This document shows, piece by piece, positions 24,395 to 34,242 of a stretch of 64,000 nucleotides of DNA. Positions within the stretch are counted from its first letter, which is position 1. Each line of letters opens with the position of its first letter. The notes below the pieces were generated by a model. It saw nothing but the letters and a program-made list of their open reading frames with translations. It was not told where the DNA came from and did not search any database. The stretch is from Oscillospiraceae bacterium. Lineage in GTDB: Bacteria; Bacillota; Clostridia; Oscillospirales; Ruminococcaceae. The stretch lies in NCBI GenBank assembly GCA_024404915.1, contig JAKSPJ010000002.1, forward strand, positions 1 to 64,000, written 5' to 3'. The position numbers were made by a program, and so were the translations under genes.

Positions 24395-25504
24395 TTAGCC
24401 GATAACACCCTCACGAGTGATAACAGACTGGCCGCCCATTGCAGTCAGATAACGATAGAACTCGGTCTTATCCTGGCACTTTTCCAGAGCGTCAATCTCG
24501 CTGACGGTATTGTTCTTAACCAGACGAGCAAGCTCCTGGTCAAGACACATCATGCCGTGTGCCTTACCTGCCTGAATAGAGGACAGAATCAGGTGAATCT
24601 TACCTTCACGAATCATAGCGGAGATAGCATCTGTACAGTTCAGAATCTCCATAGCTGCGATACGTCCTGTGCCGTTCTTCAGCGGAAGCAGAGTCTGGGA
24701 AACAACGCCAACCAGAACGTTTGCCAGCTGAGTACGAATCTGTACCTGCTGGTGCTCCGGATAAACGTCGATGATACGGTTAATCGTATCAGGTGCGGAT
24801 GTTGTATGAAGTGTGGAGAAAACAAGGTGACCTGTTTCAGCAGCTGTAATAGCAGCCTGAATGGTTTCAAAGTCACGCATCTCACCAACGAGGATAACAT
24901 CAGGGTCTTCACGAAGTGCAGCTCTCAGAGCCATTGCGAAGCTGGGAACATCAGAGCCAACTTCACGCTGGTTCACCATGCAGCGCTTGTGCTCGTGAAC
25001 ATACTCGATCGGGTCCTCAATGGTAATAACATGGGCACTCTTGTTGCAGTTTACGTAGTCAATCATACCAGCAAGTGTGGTAGACTTACCGGAACCTGTA
25101 GGGCCTGTAATCAGCACAAGGCCACGGGGACGCATTGCAAATTCTGCCATAACAGGCGGCATGTACAAGTCATCCAGAGTCGGGATATCATTGCGGAGCA
25201 AACGAATAGCGATTGCCATGTGCTCACGCTGGAAGAAGATGTTACAACGGTGACGGTAACCTGCTCTTGTAACGAAAGAGAAGTCGGTATCGATTTTCTT
25301 TGTAACATTCTTACGCTGCTGCTCGTTGGTCATCTGCTCAACGATTTCAGCGATCATTTCATCAGTCATCTCCGGATAGCTGCTCATCTTACGCAGCTGA
25401 CCGTGCAAACGAACAACAGGGTTGATACCTACGGTAAAATGAAGGTCAGAACAACCAAGTGCACGTACATCGTCCAGAATCTTATTAATAACGATTGTAG
25501 GCAT
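24395..25504 (-). CDS. pilT: PilT twitching-motility ATPase
   Basis: 369 residues. PilT hexamers depolymerise pili. Walker A GPTGSGKST (134-142), Asp box ITIEDPIEY, Walker B LVGEMRD, His box LVFSTLHTTSAPDTINR, and an AGKAHGMMCLDQ segment equivalent to the AIRxGK/GM.LD region of PilT are all seen. The N-terminal SDLHFTVGINPVVRLHG is also typical. It starts 23 nt after the pilB stop and has GGAGG before ATG 25504. Presence of both PilB and PilT implies pili able to extend and retract. Confidence 0.95.
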   Translation of the reverse strand: MPTIVINKILDDVRALGCSDLHFTVGINPVVRLHGQLRKMSSYPEMTDEMIAEIVEQMTNEQQRKNVTKKIDTDFSFVTRAGYRHRCNIFFQREHMAIAIRLLRNDIPTLDDLYMPPVMAEFAMRPRGLVLITGPTGSGKSTTLAGMIDYVNCNKSAHVITIEDPIEYVHEHKRCMVNQREVGSDVPSFAMALRAALREDPDVILVGEMRDFETIQAAITAAETGHLVFSTLHTTSAPDTINRIIDVYPEHQQVQIRTQLANVLVGVVSQTLLPLKNGTGRIAAMEILNCTDAISAMIREGKIHLILSSIQAGKAHGMMCLDQELARLVKNNTVSEIDALEKCQDKTEFYRYLTAMGGQSVITREGVIG

Positions 25505-25527
25505 AATGAATCCTCCGTATTTTATAA

Positions 25528-27189
25528 TTAAACTGCGTAAGTAACACGAACAAGTTCGTCAATACTTGTAACACCCTGCTGCACCAGGTCAGCAACGTTA
25601 TCACGAAGCAGCTTTGTACCATTAGCTCTTGCAGTGCGTTCCAGTTCTTCTGTACTTGCACCGTTTGCAATCAATGTAGAAACACTACCGGAGCAGTGAA
25701 TAATCTCATGAATAGCAGTACGTCCACGATAGCCGCCGCCGCATTCGTTACAGCCAACTGCATCGAAAATCGGAACGGAGTGGTCAATACGCATCAGCTC
25801 GTTCTCTTCATCGGTGGACATTCTCTGTTTTCTGCACTTCGGGCAGAGAACCTTAACGAGACGCTGTGCAACTACACCAATCAGGGAAGAAGCAACCATG
25901 TATGCAGGAATACCCATATCCACCAGACGTACGATTGTGGATGCAGCGTCGTTGGTATGCAGAGTGGAGAGCACCAAGTGGCCTGTGATAGCAGCACGGA
26001 TACCGATTTCAGCAGTCTCACCGTCACGCATCTCACCGATCATGATAACGTCAGGGTCCTGACGCAAAATAGAACGAAGTGCAGCCGGGAATGTCATACC
26101 GGACTTCACGTTAATCTGGCACTGGTTGATACCTTCCATCTGCTTTTCAACCGGGTCCTCAACTGTAACAACGTTAACTTCCGGTCTGGCGATAGCACCC
26201 AGAGCAGCATACAGTGTGGTGGACTTACCGGAACCGGTAGGACCTGTAACCAGGATAACGCCATGCGGGCACTTAATCATGCTCTGGAACAGACGCATGT
26301 TATAATCGGACATACCCAGTTCGTGCAGACCACGAGTCTTGATTGCACCGGTGGAAAGAATTCGGATAACAATCTTTTCGCCGTGAACCATAGGAAGAGA
26401 AGATACACGAACGTCAAGCGGGATACCGTCAACGGTCTGAGAGAAACGACCATCCTGCGGAATACGCTTTTCAGCGATGTTCATACCGGAAATCAGCTTC
26501 AGACGAGTTGCCAGCTGGTTCTGAACGTTAGAAGAAACATTCATCAATGTAACAAGGTCACCGTTAACACGAACACGAATCTGTGTGTACTTCTCAAACG
26601 GCTCAATATGAATATCAGTTGCTTCCATACGGAATGCATTCTCAATAATCTGGGTTGCCAGCTTAACGATAGGTGCACTCTCAACACGGTCACGGGATTC
26701 ATCATCATCGATAACCTCACCCTGAGATGTATCAACGCCCAGGTCACCCAGGTCTGTCATCTGGTAAGCCTTACCAATGGCCTTCTTGATTGCCATTCTG
26801 GTAGCCAGCACCGGAATACAGTCGAAACCTGTCTTAACCTTGATATCTTCAAGAATATTGAAGTTTACAGGGTCATCCGTTGCAACTGTCAAACGACGAC
26901 CGGTCTTATTGATTGCGATGACGCAATTTCTCTCTGCGAGATCCTGCGGCACCATACGAGCGATTTCACCATCGACTTCGACATTGTTCAGATCAACGAA
27001 CGGTGTCTGAAGTTTCACTGACAAAGCCTGTGCGAACTTGATGTCTGACATAAAGCCCATTTCAACGATCACTTCGCCAAACTTCTTCTGGTCAGTGGAC
27101 TCGCGCTGTCTCTGCAGAACCTGCTGCAGCTGTTCTGGGGTGATATGACCTTCTTCGACAAGGTAATCACCAATTCGGATGTTTCTCAT
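25528..27189 (-). CDS. pilB: PilB/GspE-type pilus assembly ATPase
   Basis: 553 residues. N-terminal GspE-N domain (about 1-140), then the secretion ATPase with GPTGSGKST (316-324), VTVEDPVEKQMEG, IMIGEMRDGETA and LSTLHTNDAASTI. The C-terminal metal site is kept: CPKC ... CNECGGGY. This ATPase powers pilus extension. It lies divergent to pilD and 23 nt before pilT. A short gap of 83 nt upstream holds the promoters of both directions. Confidence 0.95.
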   Translation of the reverse strand: MRNIRIGDYLVEEGHITPEQLQQVLQRQRESTDQKKFGEVIVEMGFMSDIKFAQALSVKLQTPFVDLNNVEVDGEIARMVPQDLAERNCVIAINKTGRRLTVATDDPVNFNILEDIKVKTGFDCIPVLATRMAIKKAIGKAYQMTDLGDLGVDTSQGEVIDDDESRDRVESAPIVKLATQIIENAFRMEATDIHIEPFEKYTQIRVRVNGDLVTLMNVSSNVQNQLATRLKLISGMNIAEKRIPQDGRFSQTVDGIPLDVRVSSLPMVHGEKIVIRILSTGAIKTRGLHELGMSDYNMRLFQSMIKCPHGVILVTGPTGSGKSTTLYAALGAIARPEVNVVTVEDPVEKQMEGINQCQINVKSGMTFPAALRSILRQDPDVIMIGEMRDGETAEIGIRAAITGHLVLSTLHTNDAASTIVRLVDMGIPAYMVASSLIGVVAQRLVKVLCPKCRKQRMSTDEENELMRIDHSVPIFDAVGCNECGGGYRGRTAIHEIIHCSGSVSTLIANGASTEELERTARANGTKLLRDNVADLVQQGVTSIDELVRVTYAV

Positions 27190-27211
27190 ACCTCAACCTC
27201 CAAAAAATATC

Positions 27212-27240
27212 TTGAAAAATCTGCCGTTTTGTGGTAGAAT
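27212..27240 (+). promoter_or_regulatory. Promoter of pilD
   Basis: TTGAAA (27212-27217), 17-nt spacer, TAGAAT (27235-27240) in the short pilB-pilD divergent gap. Confidence 0.65.
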
Positions 27241-27272
27241 AATAGTACAAACCAAAAGGAGGTCGTACCATT

Positions 27273-28181
27273 ATGTACAAAAATTTTGCATTGGCTGCCC
27301 TGGCAGCCCACACCGGATGGAAAGAATGGCAATACTACGATAATCTGGGCACCTTCATGCTCATGGCCATTCCAATCGTATTCCTCTACGGAATCTGCAT
27401 TGGCAGTTTCTTGAATGTGGTTATCATCCGGATTCCCCTGGGAGAATCGCTGATCAAGCGTTCTTCCCACTGCATGACCTGTGGTTCGAAAATTCGAATC
27501 ATCGATCTGATACCGGTATTCAGCTGGCTTTTCCTGAGAGGAAAATGTCACAACTGCGGCGAGAAAATTTCGCCCCGCTATCCGATTGTCGAATCTTTGA
27601 ACGGTCTGCTGTATGTTGCATGTTTTCTTATTTTCGGCGTCAATACCTATACATTTATAATGTGTATTTTTACATCCTTACTAATTTGTATCGGGTTTAT
27701 TGACTGGGACACAATGGACATGTACGTTCCAATGCTCCTCTTGATTGCGGTTCTCGCAATTCCGGCACACTTCGTAACTTACCTGACAATTCAGGAGCGA
27801 TTGATTGGCGGTGCCATTATTGCGGTTCCCTTTTTACTGATTGGTGAAATCAGCGGAATTTACATCAAGAAAAAAACCGGTGAAAAGATTCGCGGCATCG
27901 AACTGGGTGATACCATCCTGATGGCATGTGCCGGCGTTCTTCTTGGCTGGAAAGCCATGATTCCTGCAACGTTCATCAGCATTTTTCTTGCTGCAATATT
28001 CGGAATGATCATTAAGAAAAAGACAGGTGAATCCAAATTTGCATTCGGACCTTACCTTTGCATGGGACTTTTGATTGGTGCCTGGTTCGGAGAAGAATTA
28101 ACAGATCTTTACATGAATGTATTCTTCCCACCAGAGGAAATGACTTATTACTACACTTCAATGATATCCAGTATATTTTAA
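27273..28181 (+). CDS. pilD: Prepilin peptidase / N-methyltransferase PilD
   Basis: 302 residues, polytopic. N-terminal GSFLNVVIIR of the A24 N-domain, two cysteine pairs (CMTC, CHNC) of the metal site found in the longer enzymes, then the aspartyl peptidase core with Asp in FIDWDT and the GD motif in GIELGDTIL. In most relatives the second motif reads G-x-G-x-GD; here the third position is Glu, a small deviation. AAAGGAGGT precedes ATG 27273. It would cut and methylate the four or more prepilins in this locus. It is the only pilus gene on the plus strand. Confidence 0.93.
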   Translation: MYKNFALAALAAHTGWKEWQYYDNLGTFMLMAIPIVFLYGICIGSFLNVVIIRIPLGESLIKRSSHCMTCGSKIRIIDLIPVFSWLFLRGKCHNCGEKISPRYPIVESLNGLLYVACFLIFGVNTYTFIMCIFTSLLICIGFIDWDTMDMYVPMLLLIAVLAIPAHFVTYLTIQERLIGGAIIAVPFLLIGEISGIYIKKKTGEKIRGIELGDTILMACAGVLLGWKAMIPATFISIFLAAIFGMIIKKKTGESKFAFGPYLCMGLLIGAWFGEELTDLYMNVFFPPEEMTYYYTSMISSIF

Positions 28182-28197
28182 ATTCATATGGAAGGAT

Positions 28198-28222
28198 GGG
28201 CAGCCGGCAACACCGGCTGCCC
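28198..28222. terminator. Hairpin between convergent pilD and minor pilin genes
   Basis: 10-bp perfect GC-rich stem GGGCAGCCGG with CCGGCTGCCC. There is no T-run, so termination strength is uncertain, but its place between convergent genes fits a bidirectional terminator. Confidence 0.55.
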
Positions 28223-28233
28223 AACTTCATTCA

Positions 28234-29268
28234 TTATGGAAATGCTGCGTTTACAGCGTCGATGTAATTGTCATCACGTTCATCCTGTACGGAGTCCGGG
28301 AGTGTGAAAATAAAGTAGAAGCAAGGAAGACTCTGACCTGCATTACCAAGATTCTGACCTCCGCCTGTGGAAATAGAACCCAGATTGCTTACATCATACG
28401 GATTGACATTCAGACTTCTGTATCTCGGAATCGGTGTATTATCCTGAACGTACTTTTTATCACCATTCTGGTCGTAGGTTGCAGCCGGATTATCCAGCAC
28501 CAGCTTATAATCACTCAAAGGAGTGTTGTAGTGGTCTGCGGAATCCAGAACATTCTTCATAGAGAAGGATGCAACGTCGGACTGCGGAATATCTGAAATC
28601 ACAAGACGCTCTCCGCCGTTATGGTCACGGCGAATCTCATAGCTGGAGATACCAATTGTACAGTCAGAAGGATTAAAGGTGCCGGGTGTGGATACAGAAT
28701 CGATTGCACCAAGATTGAACTGATACTCGTAGTTTCCATACAGCTTCTGGTTTACATACCAGGGAGTGACAGTTGCGCCTGACAGACTCGGTCTGTTTGT
28801 GTTATCAAAAGTGTACTGATACAAGTCAATCCGACCGCTGTTCTTTTTTGCGCTCTGGAAATCCTTGAAATTGGTATAACCACTGATTACCCAATCTGTT
28901 CCGGAACGTGTCAGATTCGGAACTTCATTGTAGAACACCATCGCATAAATGGTACCCTTGCAGTCCATAAACTGACGATCTTTGAAAAATTCATCCCAGA
29001 AATTATCGACATGGGTATCCAGGTTTGCAGCAGGGTCAAAGTTGGAATACACTCTGACACGGTCTGCATATTTCAGATTGCCTTCAATTGCACGCTTCAG
29101 GTTATCAATACATGCTGTAGAGCTTTCATAGTTCGAGGATCGAACATAGAATTTCGTAACCGGTGCCAGCAGCTGAGCTACACTGAACATAACCAGGGAA
29201 AACAGCGCCATAACAATGATCAATTCTACCAAAGTAAAGCCTTTGACTTTCTTTTTCAAATCTTTCAT
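28234..29268 (-). CDS. Minor pilin / prepilin-type protein (PilW/PilJ-like)
   Basis: 344 residues, prepilin signal KKKVKG cut before FTLVELIIVMALF, with Glu5 kept, then a large beta-rich domain with many Asn/Asp loops. Size and position with another minor pilin and the PilX-like protein suggest an initiation or tip subunit. It is the last gene of the pilC-pilMN-pilO operon. A hairpin precedes it at 29293-29318. Confidence 0.85.
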   Translation of the reverse strand: MKDLKKKVKGFTLVELIIVMALFSLVMFSVAQLLAPVTKFYVRSSNYESSTACIDNLKRAIEGNLKYADRVRVYSNFDPAANLDTHVDNFWDEFFKDRQFMDCKGTIYAMVFYNEVPNLTRSGTDWVISGYTNFKDFQSAKKNSGRIDLYQYTFDNTNRPSLSGATVTPWYVNQKLYGNYEYQFNLGAIDSVSTPGTFNPSDCTIGISSYEIRRDHNGGERLVISDIPQSDVASFSMKNVLDSADHYNTPLSDYKLVLDNPAATYDQNGDKKYVQDNTPIPRYRSLNVNPYDVSNLGSISTGGGQNLGNAGQSLPCFYFIFTLPDSVQDERDDNYIDAVNAAFP

Positions 29269-29292
29269 GATTTTCTCCTTTCCTCACAGTCT

Positions 29293-29318
29293 ATCAGGCA
29301 GTATTTACACTGCCTGAT
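29293..29318 (-). terminator. Intercistronic hairpin in the pilus operon
   Basis: 10-bp perfect stem ATCAGGCAGT with ACTGCCTGAT in the gap between two minor pilin genes, without a strong T-run. It may be an RNA-stability element rather than a full stop. Confidence 0.6.
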
Positions 29319-29333
29319 GACGGTGAAAACTTT

Positions 29334-30338
29334 TTACGGGATATATGTGAGATAATCCTGTGTAGGAATAGAATCAGACTCCTTAAAGCTGTCCATTGGC
29401 TTAAAGGTCTGGTCATTGATATTATACTCAATGACTGTCTTGTCATAATACGTCTTGTTTCTGTCCAAAGAGCCAAGCTTAACATACAGATAGTAATCAA
29501 CCGGTGCTTCTGTCCATTTATCGATTGTGCTGCCGTAAACATTACCTGTAACAGTTGCCTTAATGGAACCCATGACATTCTGAATTGCCGGGTCAAGGTT
29601 CTCACAGGGGTTGTTTACTGCCAGGACATAATTCTGTGCCATGGAGTTTTTGTCAAACGGTCCGTTGATTTCAAAAGATGTGCCGCTGACGAAGGTAGCA
29701 GCTCCGCCAACATATTCGATATAAATTTTCTCCATCTTTGCAATCTTGGATGCTGCCTGATTGGTGTAGCTCTGCTTCTGTGCATCTGTCAATGTATTCT
29801 TGTCGCTGTCAAAGTAAGGAACCAGACGGAAATACACATTGAATACAGGGCCGGGCCATTCACCGGCAACACGCTCAACACGGTCAAATGACATAAAGCG
29901 ATAGTTTACGTTCTGGTTGTAAACTGTGAGGCCGGCAGAGGTCAGTGCAGATGTGTCGTAGTTTGTAGTATACTCATCGCCGTCTCTCACATTGCCGGGA
30001 TCATTGGCATTGTTGATGTCGTAAGAAGCATTCGCTGCATTGGGATTCACCTTGACATACTTTGTACCGGTTGTCCAGGTGGAATGCGCCTCATCAAAAG
30101 TGCCGTCATATCGGATACGATACTGAATGGACTGGCGTCCGAATGAACCGTTCGCATCCGATGTCAGCATGTTATCAGCATACTTCGACTGATAGGTGAG
30201 ACGTTTATTGAGCTGGTTGGTTGCACGCATTGTAGAGTTAACAAGCGTCATAATCTCAGCAATCAAAAGGGAGAACAATGCATAGACTGCACAGGAGACA
30301 ATTATCTCCATCAGAGTCATACCTTTTTTCTTTTTCAT
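29334..30338 (-). CDS. Minor pilin / prepilin-type protein
   Basis: 334 residues. Prepilin signal MKKKKG cut before MTLMEIIVSCAVYALF; Glu5 kept, and the usual first residue Phe is replaced by Met, as in many minor pilins. A large extracellular domain follows. It starts 18 nt after the 974-residue gene. Together with the next gene it probably forms the priming complex. Confidence 0.85.
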   Translation of the reverse strand: MKKKKGMTLMEIIVSCAVYALFSLLIAEIMTLVNSTMRATNQLNKRLTYQSKYADNMLTSDANGSFGRQSIQYRIRYDGTFDEAHSTWTTGTKYVKVNPNAANASYDINNANDPGNVRDGDEYTTNYDTSALTSAGLTVYNQNVNYRFMSFDRVERVAGEWPGPVFNVYFRLVPYFDSDKNTLTDAQKQSYTNQAASKIAKMEKIYIEYVGGAATFVSGTSFEINGPFDKNSMAQNYVLAVNNPCENLDPAIQNVMGSIKATVTGNVYGSTIDKWTEAPVDYYLYVKLGSLDRNKTYYDKTVIEYNINDQTFKPMDSFKESDSIPTQDYLTYIP

Positions 30339-30356
30339 AAAACATCCCCCTTTCTA

Positions 30357-33281
30357 TTAGTATGCACCACGGTGGTCATTCGAGAAGTAGTCGTTGTAGT
30401 CTTCACCCAACTTGTTACTATATCTGGAAGGAGAAGATGTAGAAACGGAATATGTCGGATTGATATCTCTGTTGCCATCACCAATATATGCAACCATGAT
30501 GTTGTTTGTACCGCCGTCATAGCCGCTGACGAACATAGAGCCCATGCCACCGCAGGCATCAGAACAGGTATAAGGTACGGAATTAACCTCTTCTCGATAA
30601 GTGATTTGTGCCTTATACAAAGAACCGTTAGGATTCTTTACAGTGGTATTCGGCATAATCATTTCAGCATTGATAAATGCTGCGTTGTTGAATGTGATAG
30701 TACCGTTGTTCTCACCGAAGATTACAACATTCGGTACCAGCTCGTAGCTGTACTTCAGATCTGCAGGAACACTGCCGAATGCAGAGCTGGAAGGATAAAT
30801 CGGATTGGAAACAACACGGAAATTGTTGTTTGCAAACTGGGAACGTGCGCCGGTGCAGTACAGCTTAAATGTCTGTGCGTTTGTTGTGAAGCCGTTTTCA
30901 ATGAAGATGAAAACTTCACGTCTGCCTGCATAGTAGACATTTCCGTTTGCGGTATCACTTGCATAGGATACTGCATTGTCATAGGACGGGGAATAGGAAG
31001 CTGTATTGTTAATCAGAATTGTTGCACCGCAGTTCTGAACCGAAGTACCCTTGATAAGCACAAACAGCGGATTGGAGTCTGTATTGCCGTTCATTCTCGG
31101 GTCAATCAGGATTGTGCTCTGATTGTAGCCCTGGTTCAGGTCAATGGTACAATCCTTGTTAATGACATAGCAGTCAACCTTATCAACCGATTCTGCGCCT
31201 GTGCCGTCATGGCTGTAAATCGGAACATTGGTGCGGTAGTCCGGCTTTGAAGAGCTGTTGTACTCAACTGCGCTTGGGCTCATAAGTGTTCTGAAGGAAA
31301 CAGAATCCTCCAGCTTGTACTTTGCATCACCGGTCGATACGCTTGCAGCAGTTGCACGGGACATGGGCTCATATTTCGGAATAAAGCCGCTTCCCGTAAT
31401 CGGAGATGTAGCAGGTACATAATAAGTTGTAGAAGAGGATGTAGTATTATATCCTACTACCTGCAGTACAGTTATTTGTTGCTTCGGGAAACCATCCGGA
31501 CCCCACTGTGCATTGCTCCAGTCGTATCTCGGATCGTTGTTATCAATTTCGATTGTAACTTCCTGAGTAACCGGAACAGAATTTTCATCTGTCAAGGTGA
31601 TAGTATCAATTTCCCATGTGTGACCTGCTGCGATACTCTCAGCAATCAACGGGTCATCTGCTGCCTTCTGCTGTGCAGTTGCAGCATCCAGTGCCTGCAG
31701 ATCCCAACGACGATATCTTTCATGAATCTCATCCAGTCTCATGCTGAACGGCATCATAGACTGCTGAACGTAGGTGGTTCCTGCGTAGTATTCAGCTGAA
31801 TATGCAGGATCACTGTACTGTGCAATAGCATCTGCGCCCTGGACAACAATATTGTCGCAGGTAAGATTTTCAAGACCGCCAATGGTACCTGCACAATAAA
31901 CATTGCCAAGAACAGTTGTCTTGTTAGCAAAGAAGAGCAGGCCATTCGGATTTGTGAAAATCACGTCGCCCTGGATGAACATGCCCTGGTCATTACCAAG
32001 AGTCAAAGAATTGTTGTTGCAAACAATGTTACCGCCAAGCACGCTGTTACGGCTTGCCCAGTTGTACTGGGTATTTGCGTGACCAACATTGTTGGAAGCA
32101 AACATCATCAGGTGAGAACTCTTTGCAGTCTGGCAGGTCCATACGGAATCCAGCGCCGGATCGTAAAGGTAAACGTCACCGGTAACATCTGCTCTCTGGT
32201 TTGCAGCAAAAGCATTGAATGCACCTGCATAAAGGTTCACAGGAACATTGCCGGGGTTGCCGTCTGCCTGATAACCAATACCAATACCACCACCGTCTAC
32301 ATCGGCGAGATTGCCGTCAACGTATACATAAGGGAGATCGGTATAAGCCCAGTTCGTTGCAAGCTGATCATTGTCCATGGATGCACTCCAGTACATACCA
32401 TGAGTACCAGCGTTCTGGGACATGACGTTACCATAGTATACTGCGCCTTCCTTGTATTTCTGGAAGGTTACAGAGAACTCAACCTTGTTGAGAATGCTGC
32501 TGACAAAACGCACATTACCAACTGCGTGGTTGTTGTTGCTGATTGTAACATACTGGCTGCCGCCTCCGGCAACTTCTGCTTCGTATCTGGTTCTGCCTAC
32601 CGGAATAAAGTTCATTCCATAGTACTGCGGTCCAAGAGAAACGAAGTTGTTGCTTCCGGTATTTCCGCCCAGTGCATAAATTGCATTCAGCAGGCTTCCG
32701 TTGGATGTGGAAGGAGTTGCTCCGGGAGGTGTGTAGGAATAAACAGTGTTGTTTGCTGCGTTTTCTACTGTATTCAGTGTAGCCGGATCTTCCACACGGA
32801 AGTTTTCATACAGATAGTTGCTGATGGTGTAAGTTGAAGCATTCTTTCCATTACCGACAGAAGCGGTAGCGGTAATCTTCCATGCCTGCTGCTCATGAAC
32901 AGCCTGTGTTACATCATCCCAAACATAGTTCGGATCTGCCTTCTCCACATAACAGACAATGGAATCATTATTATTGGTAAACTGAATGTGGCTGTTAGAA
33001 AAATCAACAGTAATCGGAAGTCTGTCTGTACTCGTCGTTACCTGGGTGGTAATCCACTCGTGGAACTTATCGTCCGTATAAGCAGAGTTCGTAACCGCAT
33101 CCAGCGCAGCCTGAGCCGCATACTGTGCCTGTGTTTCATAATAGGTATAGTATGAACGTCTGTTTGATGCAGTAGATAGAACAACTGTCGACATCAGAAA
33201 GACCACAAGCACCAGCATAACGCCGGTCGTAGTGAACAGTACAGAACCTTTCACTTTTCCTTTCTTTAGAATCTGTTTCAT
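30357..33281 (-). CDS. Large pilus-associated surface protein (PilX-like N-terminus, 974 aa)
   Basis: The N-terminus (MKQILKKGKVKGSVLFTT, then a hydrophobic helix TGVMLVLVVFLMSTVVL and a YAAQAALDAV segment) is the one seen in PilX/GspK-like pseudopilins. The remaining 900 residues are Asn/Gly/Ser-rich and beta-like, with repeated segments such as NNNSLTLGNDQGMFIQGDVIF that suggest a beta-helix or adhesin fold. There is no LPXTG. Its place between pilO and minor pilins indicates a tip or adhesive subunit, possibly for plant fibre binding. That role is inferred; no carbohydrate-binding module is recognised. Confidence 0.75.
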   Translation of the reverse strand: MKQILKKGKVKGSVLFTTTGVMLVLVVFLMSTVVLSTASNRRSYYTYYETQAQYAAQAALDAVTNSAYTDDKFHEWITTQVTTSTDRLPITVDFSNSHIQFTNNNDSIVCYVEKADPNYVWDDVTQAVHEQQAWKITATASVGNGKNASTYTISNYLYENFRVEDPATLNTVENAANNTVYSYTPPGATPSTSNGSLLNAIYALGGNTGSNNFVSLGPQYYGMNFIPVGRTRYEAEVAGGGSQYVTISNNNHAVGNVRFVSSILNKVEFSVTFQKYKEGAVYYGNVMSQNAGTHGMYWSASMDNDQLATNWAYTDLPYVYVDGNLADVDGGGIGIGYQADGNPGNVPVNLYAGAFNAFAANQRADVTGDVYLYDPALDSVWTCQTAKSSHLMMFASNNVGHANTQYNWASRNSVLGGNIVCNNNSLTLGNDQGMFIQGDVIFTNPNGLLFFANKTTVLGNVYCAGTIGGLENLTCDNIVVQGADAIAQYSDPAYSAEYYAGTTYVQQSMMPFSMRLDEIHERYRRWDLQALDAATAQQKAADDPLIAESIAAGHTWEIDTITLTDENSVPVTQEVTIEIDNNDPRYDWSNAQWGPDGFPKQQITVLQVVGYNTTSSSTTYYVPATSPITGSGFIPKYEPMSRATAASVSTGDAKYKLEDSVSFRTLMSPSAVEYNSSSKPDYRTNVPIYSHDGTGAESVDKVDCYVINKDCTIDLNQGYNQSTILIDPRMNGNTDSNPLFVLIKGTSVQNCGATILINNTASYSPSYDNAVSYASDTANGNVYYAGRREVFIFIENGFTTNAQTFKLYCTGARSQFANNNFRVVSNPIYPSSSAFGSVPADLKYSYELVPNVVIFGENNGTITFNNAAFINAEMIMPNTTVKNPNGSLYKAQITYREEVNSVPYTCSDACGGMGSMFVSGYDGGTNNIMVAYIGDGNRDINPTYSVSTSSPSRYSNKLGEDYNDYFSNDHRGAY

Positions 33282-33309
33282 AAGAAACCACCTTTCTTAA
33301 CCAGGGACA

Positions 33310-33337
33310 GCCTTCTTAGAAATGGCTCTAAGAAGGC
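33310..33337 (-). terminator. Intercistronic hairpin before the 974-aa gene
   Basis: 11-bp perfect stem GCCTTCTTAGA with TCTAAGAAGGC between the PilO-like gene and the large surface protein gene; no T-run. Confidence 0.6.
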
Positions 33338-33354
33338 ACCCGCTTGTTATCTGA

Positions 33355-34242
33355 TTACTCAGCAACTGCGTTTCTCCACTCGTTGCCATTCCAGACTTCA
33401 CTGTCATATGCCTTACCTACATCCGGTTCTGTAGGTTCCTGAATGTAGTAAGCCTTGTAAGTAATCTCGACCTCAGTATAATTCGGCTTAATGTCCTTGT
33501 TATCGTCCTTTTTCTGTGCCTGAGGAGCAGCCTCAACAGGATTGCCTTCCTCGTCTACAGCCTGCTGGCCCTTCTCGTTGTCTTCAATGTTCTCATTAAA
33601 GCCAGGCTCCAGAATCTTAACATTGGTGATCATCATAGCATCCTTATTCTTGTCTGCATATTCCTTAATTGCATTCAAAAGTGCCATGGTGTCTTCTCTG
33701 TTGATTTCGAGGGTATAAGTAGAAGTACCTGTACCAACGGACTGAGAAGCACGGGCAGAAAGGATGTCAGATTCCAGCAGCTTCTCCAGAAGCTCAATTG
33801 CCAGAGAACCATCCAGGTCAGCGCTCTCATACAGCGGATATGTTACGAAGTTCGGAACATAATAGTAGTAGTTCAGTGTAGATACAGTTTCGTCAGTCAC
33901 AGCAACGCTGTTCTTAGCAGTAACCTTATCTGCCTTAAACTGATCATTGTTAACAAATCCCTGCATGAGTTCTTCCAACTGAATGGAATCCATCTCGTCG
34001 GTGAACTCAGCTGCAATATCTGTTGCCTCATTATACTTCTTCTTGATAGAATTCTGCATCTTCGGAATTTTATCAAAGTCCAGAAGCTTGGTTTCCCATT
34101 CGTTTGTAACTGTCTTCAGGGTTTCCTTGTTTGCATTCAGCTTTTCCCACTGCGGTTTGATGAATACGAAAATACCGATGCCAAGAATGACAACGACGAT
34201 TACGACCATTAAAATGAGTCTGTCACGATATCCGAGTTTCAT
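33355..34242 (-). CDS. PilO-like inner-membrane alignment protein
   Basis: 295 residues. One N-terminal membrane helix (about 9-28, ILMVVIVVVILGIGIFVFI), a coiled coil (about 30-85) and an extracytoplasmic alpha/beta domain: the PilO layout. In Gram-positive pili PilO with PilN links the cytoplasmic PilM ring to the platform. It starts with ATGA overlap on the PilM-PilN gene, so the two are translationally coupled. The C-terminal region holds an unusual acidic, Gln-rich insertion (EKGQQAVDEEGNPVEAAPQ). Confidence 0.75.
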   Translation of the reverse strand: MKLGYRDRLILMVVIVVVILGIGIFVFIKPQWEKLNANKETLKTVTNEWETKLLDFDKIPKMQNSIKKKYNEATDIAAEFTDEMDSIQLEELMQGFVNNDQFKADKVTAKNSVAVTDETVSTLNYYYYVPNFVTYPLYESADLDGSLAIELLEKLLESDILSARASQSVGTGTSTYTLEINREDTMALLNAIKEYADKNKDAMMITNVKILEPGFNENIEDNEKGQQAVDEEGNPVEAAPQAQKKDDNKDIKPNYTEVEITYKAYYIQEPTEPDVGKAYDSEVWNGNEWRNAVAE

